Below, piece after piece: positions 10,061 through 17,231 of a DNA stretch of 64,000 nucleotides; the stretch's first letter is position 1, and the number at the start of each line of letters is the position of its first letter. The notes beneath the pieces are model-generated. The model saw nothing but the letters and a program-made list of their open reading frames with translations, searched no databases and had not been told where the DNA came from. The translations under genes were made by a program, and so were the position numbers. This DNA comes from Halothiobacillus sp. 35-54-62 (GTDB lineage Bacteria > Pseudomonadota > Gammaproteobacteria > Halothiobacillales > Halothiobacillaceae), in assembly GCA_002281295.1 (NCBI GenBank), contig NCFS01000002.1, positions 29,304-93,303 of the forward strand, written 5' to 3'.

Positions 10061-10366
10061 TTAATCATCATCCCCGAGTTCGGGATTCCAGCCATGTTCG
10101 CGGGCGTATTTAATGGCTTCTTCTTGAATGCGGAAATATTTTTCCTGTAATTCAGGGGTAAGTTTACTGGGGATGTGGCCGGAAGGCCCCCAAGCGGCAT
10201 GCACCCCTTCATAAAGCACCTGAAGCTGGGTGGGAACCCAGCCCTCACAGGTTTCGGTTTCAGGGATTAGATCGAATAGCCAGGCATCGCGAATCATCTT
10301 GGCAATATTGGTCATGCCGCCTTGTTCATCGTTATAAATGCCAACATATCTTTTGGGTGTGTTCAT
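10061..10366 (-). CDS. Small hypothetical protein downstream of cbbO1
   Basis: A 101-residue soluble protein without recognised domains, containing MTNIAKMIRDAWLFDLIPETETCEGW and EKYFRIQEEAIKYAREHGW, and an acidic tail ending DDD. It lies 50 bases downstream of cbbO1 on the same strand but behind a terminator-like hairpin, so it may be transcribed by read-through or on its own. Its place at the end of the RuBisCO operon makes a link to carbon fixation or energy metabolism possible; nothing in the sequence proves this. Confidence 0.7.
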   Translation of the reverse strand: MNTPKRYVGIYNDEQGGMTNIAKMIRDAWLFDLIPETETCEGWVPTQLQVLYEGVHAAWGPSGHIPSKLTPELQEKYFRIQEEAIKYAREHGWNPELGDDD

Positions 10367-10385
10367 CGGTTTTCACTTGAGTGAT

Positions 10386-10409
10386 TAAAAAAGGCGCTGT
10401 GCGCGCCTT
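10386..10409 (-). terminator. Terminator after cbbO1
   Basis: On the minus strand a 7-bp stem (AAGGCGC pairing with GCGCCTT; plus-strand 10391-10397 and 10403-10409) with a 5-nt loop is followed by a T run. It sits just after the cbbO1 stop. Confidence 0.75.
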
Positions 10410-10415
10410 AGGGGG

Positions 10416-12758
10416 TTATCGCGTGAGGCCAGCATACAGCATGGGTAGTTTTTCAGGCAGCCGTTCAACGTGATCGACCACCATGAAATTTCGGGCGCCA
10501 AAAATACGGGATACGTATTGATCCGCGCGCGGGTCAAGGCTCATGCAGTAGGTGATGATGCCGTTACGCGTGGCTTCTTCGACGGCCTTTTTGGTGTCGT
10601 GGCGTAAATACTGCGGATCGCGGACATCGATATCCGCCGGTTCCCCATCGGTAATGACTAACATCAATTTTTTGGTCGAGCGCTGTTGCTTTAAGTGATG
10701 GCTGGCATGACGAATGGCTGCGCCCATGCGGGTAGACAGTTGGCCGGTCATGCCGGCAAGTTTCGCTTTAGGCAGCTCGTTGTAGGTTTCATCGAAATCT
10801 TTAAAGCGGTAATACTCGACATCGTGCCGCCCATCGGAGCAAAAGCCGTGAATGGCAAACGGATCACCAATTTTAGCAATGGCATCAGCGAGGAGCACGC
10901 AGGCCTGACGGGTTAAGTCGAGCACGGAGAACTCTTGGCCGGACACTTTCTCGTTGGTCGATTCGGATAAATCGAGTAAAACCATCACCGAAATATCCCG
11001 AGTTTTGCGCACCGAGCGCATCATAATGCGCGGATCGGGTTGTCGGCCTTGACGAATATCGACCATGGCGCGAATTGCGGCATTAATATCCACTTCATCG
11101 CCATCTTCGAGCTTGCGAATGCGCTGCACCCCTTGCGGCTGCATGGCATCCAGCAGGAATTTCATGCGGCTAATTTCGCGTTTATAGCGGGCGGCGATGT
11201 CGTCAATGAGCGAAAGCTCGCCCAATTTGGCGCGTTTTTCGAGCACGGTAGCCCAACTCGGGCGCTCGTGTTGAATTTGATAATCCCACTCGGGGTAATG
11301 GAAGGGGGCGGATACGGGGGGATTGCCTTCCATCTCGTTCCAGCTAACCCCATGATCTTCATAAGGGAACAGCTCTGTGCCGAGCACCCAAACTTCTTGC
11401 GGGTTGCCATCGGTGAGCTCGCTATCAATCTCGTTGATCATCTCCATGACGGACACTTGCTTGCGCACGCTCTGGACATTGTCGTAACCCGCTTCCAGCG
11501 ATTTATCGAAATCGAATTCTTCAAATGCCCAAAAATAGCGGTTATCGTCACGATAGGGGGCGGTGAGAACATCGGTGCGTTGCTGGAATGGAATGCGAAG
11601 CGACATGAGTTCATGCGCTAAAACGGCGCCGCAATCCCACGATAATTGGTTGTCTCGCAGCCGATGCTGTTCGGCCGCAAAGAGTTCACGCGCGCGGGCG
11701 ATGAGCGGATGATCGTCCTCAAAGTTTGGATCGAGCAAGGCACGCGCCATGCGGTTTAAATAATCACCCATCGTGTTGGCTTGGGTGGCAGGAATGGTGT
11801 GAAATTGCGCCCAAATTGGGCGTAAGCCCGGAAAATCTTGAATGGCCAAGGCCTCAATTCGCGCATCTTCAAACACGGAAATAACGGCCATTTGCAGGTT
11901 ATTTAAATTTTCCGCTGAAATGGGCTCTTGGGTATACACCACATGCGCGGCACTGTGCGCGGCGGCGGCACGATAAAGGGTTAAGCCTGAGATGGGCTCT
12001 TGCCCTTCAATGACGATATCATCATACGCATCGGGCAAATGCAGCAGATAATCTTCGATGTAGGGGCGGTAGCCTTCGCGCTTTTCAAAATCGCCGGAGG
12101 TGGGGCGCATGAAAAAATCGCGGGCCCATAACGCCCGTAAATACATGTTGATCCGCCGTTGTACATCCACAAAGAGCGTGCCTTTACGCTCTTGTTGCAG
12201 CATGGCCTGAGATTCTTTCGAGGCGAGGCTGAAGTAGCGGATTTGCTCTTCATAATTGGTGCGGTGCACTTGCGCGCCCCAGTTCGACCAACGGCGCAAG
12301 CCGCCTAACGTTAAATGCGCAAACAGGGTATCGAGGTTTTCCAGCATGGGGCGAATACCCCGAGGCGCCGTGGCCACCAAGTTATTGAGCAGCTGCAAAT
12401 ACTTTTTAAAGAGCTCCGCATCGGCCAGCCGATCGGCGGCGGTGGGTGCGGTGGCCAGAACCAGCTCAATAACGGTGCCACTGGTTTTTGAGGCCATCAT
12501 CATGGCATTTTCGATTAATGAATCAATAACGCCTTCGCCCAACGTTCGGGCAATGCCGGGCGCATTTTGAATAAAGGTTGAAACCAGTTCATGGCCCCGC
12601 CCTAGGTTTTTGAGCGATAGGGCGCCACCGAGATAAATATCGAGCCCTTGTCGGCTAAAAACTCGCGTGGCTTCTTGCCATGAGGCCTGCAAAATATCGC
12701 GCGAGTGCTCGGACAGTGAACCGAGTTCTTCTGCGTATTCTTCGAGTTGAACAGACAT
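10416..12758 (-). CDS. cbbO: RuBisCO activase subunit CbbO (form I locus)
   Basis: CbbO is the substrate adaptor of the CbbQO activase, which uses CbbQ ATPase activity to free inhibited RuBisCO of bound sugar phosphates. The 780-residue protein has a long helical N-terminal region and a C-terminal von Willebrand A domain with the metal-ion site DLSES at residues 596-600, a Thr near STRMGAA and the Asp in ITDGEPAD. GGAGGAGCATC precedes ATG 12758. It is the last of cbbL-cbbS-cbbQ-cbbO, 161 bases after cbbQ. Unlike its paralogue at 17232-19622 it carries no repeat insertions, so it is a clean reference for the normal reading frame. Confidence 0.95.
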   Translation of the reverse strand: MSVQLEEYAEELGSLSEHSRDILQASWQEATRVFSRQGLDIYLGGALSLKNLGRGHELVSTFIQNAPGIARTLGEGVIDSLIENAMMMASKTSGTVIELVLATAPTAADRLADAELFKKYLQLLNNLVATAPRGIRPMLENLDTLFAHLTLGGLRRWSNWGAQVHRTNYEEQIRYFSLASKESQAMLQQERKGTLFVDVQRRINMYLRALWARDFFMRPTSGDFEKREGYRPYIEDYLLHLPDAYDDIVIEGQEPISGLTLYRAAAAHSAAHVVYTQEPISAENLNNLQMAVISVFEDARIEALAIQDFPGLRPIWAQFHTIPATQANTMGDYLNRMARALLDPNFEDDHPLIARARELFAAEQHRLRDNQLSWDCGAVLAHELMSLRIPFQQRTDVLTAPYRDDNRYFWAFEEFDFDKSLEAGYDNVQSVRKQVSVMEMINEIDSELTDGNPQEVWVLGTELFPYEDHGVSWNEMEGNPPVSAPFHYPEWDYQIQHERPSWATVLEKRAKLGELSLIDDIAARYKREISRMKFLLDAMQPQGVQRIRKLEDGDEVDINAAIRAMVDIRQGRQPDPRIMMRSVRKTRDISVMVLLDLSESTNEKVSGQEFSVLDLTRQACVLLADAIAKIGDPFAIHGFCSDGRHDVEYYRFKDFDETYNELPKAKLAGMTGQLSTRMGAAIRHASHHLKQQRSTKKLMLVITDGEPADIDVRDPQYLRHDTKKAVEEATRNGIITYCMSLDPRADQYVSRIFGARNFMVVDHVERLPEKLPMLYAGLTR

Positions 12759-12919
12759 GATGCTCCTCCAAACAAGCGATCGGGGTCGGGGCTTGCGGTG
12801 TCGGCGGGGCGGTTGCCGCGCCTGTAACCGCGCCTAGGACTCACTTTTGGCGTCAAAAAATTCAACCCATCTTGTGATGGTTAAGATGAATCATTGGCGC
12901 CGTCAAAATGACGCGAGCC

Positions 12920-13723
12920 TTAGAAAAAGGTGGCTACCGCCGCATCCAGCGCATCGCGCATATCCGGATCATCGGTAATGGGGCGCACCAGCGCTACGCG
13001 GCAAGCCGAGGAGGGATCGACATTTTTAGAAATAAGTGATGCCGCGTAAATCAGCATGCGGGTAGAAATACCCTCATCCAAGCCGTGGCCTTTAAGATTA
13101 CGGGCACGCTCGGCAATCGAGACCAGTTTGCTCGCGATTTCGGCCGAGACATGACCCTCATGCGCCACAATTTCGGTTTCGGTGGCATGCTCAGGGTAGT
13201 TGAAATCGAGTGCACCGAAGCGTTGCTTGGTGGACTGTTTCAAATCTTTCATGAGTGATTGATAACCCGGGTTATACGAAATTACGAGCTGAAAGTCAGG
13301 ATGGGCATGAATGAGTTCGCCTTTTTTCTCGAGCGGTAATTCGCGGCGCGCATCGGTAAGCGGGTGAATAACCACGGTGGTGTCTTGACGTGCTTCAACC
13401 ACTTCATCGAGGTAGCAAATGGCGCCATGACGGGCGGCTATGGCCAAAGGGCCATCTTGCCAACGGGTGCCTTGGGCATCGAGTAAAAAACGGCCGACCA
13501 AATCAGAGGCGGTCATGTCTTCATTACAGGCCACGGTGATAAGGGGCTTATCTAATTTGTGTGCCATGTATTCAACAAAACGGGTTTTGCCGCAGCCCGT
13601 AGGCCCTTTGAGCATCATGGGCATCCGCACCGAATAGGCCGCTTCATACAGTTCAACCTCATCGGCTACGGGGCGATAGTACGGTTGTTTTTGTACACGA
13701 TATTGCGCCATCAGATCAGTCAT
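12920..13723 (-). CDS. cbbQ: RuBisCO activase AAA+ ATPase CbbQ (form I locus)
   Basis: Hexameric MoxR-class AAA+ ATPase that works with CbbO to remodel inhibited RuBisCO. The 267-residue length is typical. The Walker A motif GPTGCGKT is at residues 40-47, Walker B CYLDE at 103-107, and sensor region ISYNPGYQ with [16 protein letters not shown] follows. AGGAGAG lies before ATG 13723. It follows cbbS after a 135-base gap holding a terminator-like hairpin, which should lower activase expression relative to RuBisCO subunits. It is closely similar along its length to the CbbQ at 20374-21180. Confidence 0.96.
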   Translation of the reverse strand: MTDLMAQYRVQKQPYYRPVADEVELYEAAYSVRMPMMLKGPTGCGKTRFVEYMAHKLDKPLITVACNEDMTASDLVGRFLLDAQGTRWQDGPLAIAARHGAICYLDEVVEARQDTTVVIHPLTDARRELPLEKKGELIHAHPDFQLVISYNPGYQSLMKDLKQSTKQRFGALDFNYPEHATETEIVAHEGHVSAEIASKLVSIAERARNLKGHGLDEGISTRMLIYAASLISKNVDPSSACRVALVRPITDDPDMRDALDAAVATFF

Positions 13724-13814
13724 TTATGCTCTCCTGTGGGTGGGTGCGGCTTATTTTTTTGCTCAATTGAACGCGCAAACGTGATGCTTGGGGATCAACT
13801 CAGGAAAAAAGAGT

Positions 13815-13838
13815 GAAAAACCCACCCGAAGGCGGGTT
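13815..13838 (-). terminator. Terminator/attenuator between cbbS and cbbQ
   Basis: On the minus strand AACCCGCC pairs with GGTGGGTT (one G-T pair) across a UUCG-type tetraloop and runs into TTTTT (plus-strand 13819-13826 and 13831-13838). It is about 20 bases after the cbbS stop and before cbbQ on the same strand, so partial termination would set a high cbbLS to cbbQO ratio. Confidence 0.82.
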
Positions 13839-13858
13839 ATGCGTTTTGCGCGGGTTAA

Positions 13859-14215
13859 TTACACGGTTTTGCCGCGGTAGATAACCATTGAAGCGCCTTG
13901 GCTTTGTGTAAAGTTGTTGTAACCGATCAAACGAACATGGTTGTTTGGGTTAGCGATATGGCAGGCTTTGGCCTCGCCTAGGATTTTGTCTACATCGGTT
14001 TCACCGAACATAGGCAGCTTCCACATGTACCAGTACGAATCCATCAGGTGCTCTGGCTCAGTGTGTTCAATCGCTGGGTTCCAGCCTTGGTTCACAATGT
14101 ATTGCACTTGGCTTTTCATTTCTGCATCGGTCATGGCAGGCAAGTAAGAAAAGGTTTCAAATTTACGGCTGGCAGGATCGCTCAAACGTGATTTGTAGTC
14201 TTGCATTTCGCTCAT
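13859..14215 (-). CDS. cbbS: RuBisCO form IA small subunit
   Basis: Small subunit of the L8S8 enzyme; it caps the large-subunit octamer and is needed for activity. The 118-residue protein shows [14 protein letters not shown] near the N-terminus, [29 protein letters not shown] and [18 protein letters not shown] at the end, all standard for form I small subunits. AGGAG sits before ATG 14215. It follows cbbL by 62 bases and is surely co-transcribed with it. A terminator-like hairpin follows. Confidence 0.98.
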   Translation of the reverse strand: MSEMQDYKSRLSDPASRKFETFSYLPAMTDAEMKSQVQYIVNQGWNPAIEHTEPEHLMDSYWYMWKLPMFGETDVDKILGEAKACHIANPNNHVRLIGYNNFTQSQGASMVIYRGKTV

Positions 14216-14277
14216 GGAAAAAACTCCTAAAATTAGTGGCTATCTTGGGTTGGTGCAAGCCAACCCAACTAAGGGCA

Positions 14278-15699
14278 TTACTTGTGGGCAACGTCCAGTT
14301 TGTCGACGGTGTCGAATTCAAACTTGATTTCTTTCCATGTTTCCATGGCGATTTTCAATTCTGGGCTGCTTTTGGCTGCTTTTTCCAGAACCGATTTGCC
14401 TTCTTTCTCAATTTCAACGCCTGAGTTGCGGGCTTCTACGCAGGCTTCAAGCGCGACACGGTTTGCGGCCGCGCCTGCGGCGTTGCCCCATGGGTGACCC
14501 AACGTGCCGCCGCCGAACTGCAAGCATGAATCGTCGCCGAAAATGTTGACCAGCGCGGGCATGTGCCATACGTGGATACCACCCGATGCAACGGGGAATA
14601 CGCCCGGCATTGAGCCCCAGTCTTGATCGAAGAACAAGCCGCGTGAACGATCTTCAGGAATGAAGGAATCGCGCATGGTGTCGATCCAGCCCAAAGTGGC
14701 TGCGCGATCGCCTTCCAATTTACCGACAACGGTACCTGAGTGCAGGTGATCGCCGCCTGACAAACGCAATACTTTCGTGAGAACGCGGAAGTGGATGCCG
14801 TGGTGCGGGTTACGGTCGAGTACGGCGTGCATGGCACGGTGGATGTGCAACAACATGCCATTCTCACGGCACCAGTTTGCCAAACCTGTGTTGGCGGTTA
14901 AGCCGCCGGTTAGGTAATCGTGCATGATGATCGGCGCGCCGATTTCTTTCGCGTATTCAGCCCGTTTGTACATTTCTTCAGGCGTTGCCGCGGTGACGTT
15001 CAGGTAAGAGCCTTTGCGCTCGCCGGTTTCGGCTTCTGCTTTCAGGATGCCTTCCATAACGAAGTCGAAGCGATCACGCCAGCGCATGAACGGTTGGCTG
15101 TTGACGTTTTCATCGTCTTTTGCAAAGTCCAGACCACCCCGGAGTACTTCGTAAACCGCGCGGCCATAATTTTTGGCAGACAAGCCCAATTTTGGCTTGA
15201 TGGTGCAACCCAAGAGCGGCCGGCCGTATTTGTTCAGCTTGTCGCGCTCAACCTGGATGCCATTTGGTGGGCCGCCACAGGTTTTGATATAAGCGATGGG
15301 GAAGCGGATATCTTCCAGACGCAGGGCACGCAAGGCTTTAAAGCCGAACACGTTACCAACCAGCGAGGTTAATACGTTAACCATTGAGCCTTCTTCGAAG
15401 AGGTCAATGGGGTAGGCGACAAAAGCGTAGAAGCAGGTATCATCACCTGGCACGTCTTCGATGTTGTAGGCGCGGCCTTTGTAGTAATCCAAATCGGTCA
15501 ACAGATCGGTCCACACGGTGGTCCAAGTGCCGGTTGATGACTCGGCGGCTACGGCAGCGGCCACTTCTTCGCGGTCAACCCCAGGTTGGGGGGTAATTTT
15601 GAAGCACGCCAGGATATCGGTATCCAATGGGGTGTATTCGGGCATCCAATAGGTTTGCCGGTATTCTTTAACACCTGCGTTGTACTTTTTAACTGCCAT
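14278..15699 (-). CDS. cbbL: RuBisCO form IA large subunit
   Basis: Catalyses carboxylation of ribulose-1,5-bisphosphate, the CO2-fixing step of the Calvin cycle. The 473-residue protein has the active-site Lys168 in TIKPKLGLS, the carbamylated Lys194 followed by Asp196 and Glu197 (DFAKDDE), His287 in LLHIHRAM and loop-6 Lys327 in [12 protein letters not shown]. The sequence style and the cbbQ-cbbO genes downstream mark the non-carboxysomal form IAq group; no csoS or ccm genes are in view. GGAGGAACTC precedes ATG 15699. Transcription should start near 15797 under control of the divergent cbbR at 15855. Confidence 0.98.
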   Translation of the reverse strand: MAVKKYNAGVKEYRQTYWMPEYTPLDTDILACFKITPQPGVDREEVAAAVAAESSTGTWTTVWTDLLTDLDYYKGRAYNIEDVPGDDTCFYAFVAYPIDLFEEGSMVNVLTSLVGNVFGFKALRALRLEDIRFPIAYIKTCGGPPNGIQVERDKLNKYGRPLLGCTIKPKLGLSAKNYGRAVYEVLRGGLDFAKDDENVNSQPFMRWRDRFDFVMEGILKAEAETGERKGSYLNVTAATPEEMYKRAEYAKEIGAPIIMHDYLTGGLTANTGLANWCRENGMLLHIHRAMHAVLDRNPHHGIHFRVLTKVLRLSGGDHLHSGTVVGKLEGDRAATLGWIDTMRDSFIPEDRSRGLFFDQDWGSMPGVFPVASGGIHVWHMPALVNIFGDDSCLQFGGGTLGHPWGNAAGAAANRVALEACVEARNSGVEIEKEGKSVLEKAAKSSPELKIAMETWKEIKFEFDTVDKLDVAHK

Positions 15700-15797
15700 G
15701 AGTTCCTCCAGAAAGGGGTCGGTGAACCGCGAAATGCCCCTGTGGCCTGACGCGTCTTGGCATCATGCCGTGGTAAAACTATCAATAACAGTCGATA

Positions 15798-15826
15798 TTT
15801 TCTATTATAAAGATAGAAAACTATCT
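15798..15826. promoter_or_regulatory. cbbL/cbbR1 divergent spacer: candidate CbbR operator and cbbL -10 box
   Basis: Two overlapping inverted repeats are visible: TTTTCTAT (15798-15805) with ATAGAAAA (15813-15820) around a 7-base centre, and AGATAG (15811-15816) with CTATCT (15821-15826). On the minus strand TATAAT occupies 15809-15804 inside the first repeat and would be the cbbL -10 box; no good -35 is seen 17 bases upstream, as expected for an activator-dependent promoter. LysR-type regulators bind such AT-rich dyads, so CbbR is the likely ligand. Confidence 0.65.
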
Positions 15827-15854
15827 ATGATTTTAATGGTATTAGGAGCGGCTA

Positions 15855-16766
15855 ATGCGTCAGTACACCACATTCCGGCAATTAGAGATTTTTGAGGCGA
15901 TTGCGCGGCTTAAAAGCTTTACCAAGGCTTCCGAGGAGCTGTATCTCACGCAGCCAACGGTTTCGATGCAGATGAAAAAGCTGAGCGATACGCTGGGTGT
16001 GCCGTTAATTGAGCTGGTGGGCAAGAAAATTTATCTCACCGAAGATGGGCGAGAGCTTGCCCAAGCCACGCGTGAGGTATTCGATATTATGGATCGCTTC
16101 TCGATGTCGGTGGCCGAGCGCCAAGGCTTAAAACAAGGCCAGTTGCGCTTGATGGCGATTTCGACGGCTTCGTATTTTGCGCCTAGACTGCTGGGCGAGT
16201 TCGCCAAACTGTATCCGGGCATTGAAGTGAGTTTGCGCGTGACAAATAAAGAGCAAGTGCTCGCCAGCATTGCCAATAATTTAGATGATTTGTACTTGTT
16301 AGGTCAGCCACCGCTGGATATGGAGGTTGTGGTGACGCCGATTATGGATAACCCGATTGTGGTGTTGGCCGCCCCCGATCACCCGTTAGCCAAAGCCAAA
16401 AATATCCGGCTCGAAGCGTTGGTTAACGAGCCTTGGTTGATGCGGGAAGCGGGCTCTGGCACGCGCACGGCAATTGAGCGGCGGTTCGCTGAACACGAAA
16501 TTGCGCTCCGCCCGCGCATGGAGTTGGGGAGCAATGAGGCGATTAAGCAGGCAATTTTGTCGGGTTTAGGTATTTCGGCGCTCTCGCAGCACACGCTGGT
16601 GATGCATCAGCCGGAGCAATTTGCGGTGCTCGATGTCGAGAATTTTCCAATTTTACGCCACTGGTATGCGGTTTATCCTGCGGGGCGGCAGCTCTCCGTT
16701 GTGGCGCGCGCCTTTTTAGATTACTTACTGGCGCGGCCTGAACCGGCGGCTATGGTGGCGCCGTAA
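15855..16766 (+). CDS. cbbR: LysR-type regulator CbbR, divergent from cbbLSQO
   Basis: LysR-family transcription factor of 303 residues with the winged-helix N-terminus (TFRQLEIFEAIARLKSFTKASEELYLTQPTVSMQMKKL, read here in pieces) and a substrate-binding-protein-like effector domain. CbbR proteins activate cbb operons in response to Calvin-cycle metabolites. It is transcribed away from cbbL across a 155-base spacer with dyad symmetry, the classic arrangement for a LysR regulator and its target. AGGAG at about 15844 precedes ATG 15855. Confidence 0.92.
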   Translation: MRQYTTFRQLEIFEAIARLKSFTKASEELYLTQPTVSMQMKKLSDTLGVPLIELVGKKIYLTEDGRELAQATREVFDIMDRFSMSVAERQGLKQGQLRLMAISTASYFAPRLLGEFAKLYPGIEVSLRVTNKEQVLASIANNLDDLYLLGQPPLDMEVVVTPIMDNPIVVLAAPDHPLAKAKNIRLEALVNEPWLMREAGSGTRTAIERRFAEHEIALRPRMELGSNEAIKQAILSGLGISALSQHTLVMHQPEQFAVLDVENFPILRHWYAVYPAGRQLSVVARAFLDYLLARPEPAAMVAP

Positions 16767-16829
16767 CGAGCAATCCGGCACAAATTATCTACGACAAATC
16801 GTGATCAATAAGCCGCCAGCTTAAGCAGG

Positions 16830-17162
16830 TTATGCTTTTTTCACGAAGCAGGCTTTGAGCATCATAGAGCCTGCCTCGGTTTTGCAATCGAGCTCATGGT
16901 CGCCATCGACAATTCGGATGCTTTTGATTTTGCTGCCCACTTTAAGGGTGATCGATGAGCCTTTGACTTTTAAATCTTTAATTAATGTCACGGCATCGCC
17001 ATCGGTGAGCACGGTGCCGTTGGCATCGCGTACCACGCGCGCATCATCGCGGGCTTTTGTCTCGGCGGCGGCCCATTCAAAGCCGCAATCTGCGCAGATG
17101 AATAATTCGCCATCGGGATAGGTGTTGGTTTGGCCGCATTGAGGGCAGGCTGGGGTGGTCAT
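16830..17162 (-). CDS. yjdM: YjdM/PhnA-family zinc-ribbon protein
   Basis: A 110-residue protein with an N-terminal zinc ribbon (CPQCGQTNTY at 6-9, then CADCGFEW at 23-26) and the family core DANGTVLTDGDAVTLIKDLKVKGSS. Older annotations call it alkylphosphonate uptake protein PhnA, but its role in phosphonate metabolism is doubtful and its true function is unknown. It lies between the two RuBisCO loci and has no obvious functional link to them. AAGGAGCCCCTC precedes the ATG at 17162. Confidence 0.9.
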   Translation of the reverse strand: MTTPACPQCGQTNTYPDGELFICADCGFEWAAAETKARDDARVVRDANGTVLTDGDAVTLIKDLKVKGSSITLKVGSKIKSIRIVDGDHELDCKTEAGSMMLKACFVKKA

Positions 17163-17231
17163 GAGGGGCTCCTTAAGTTTTGTTGCGTTAATTTGTCGGG
17201 TGTTTTGTTAGATGATTTTATTGGGGTGATT

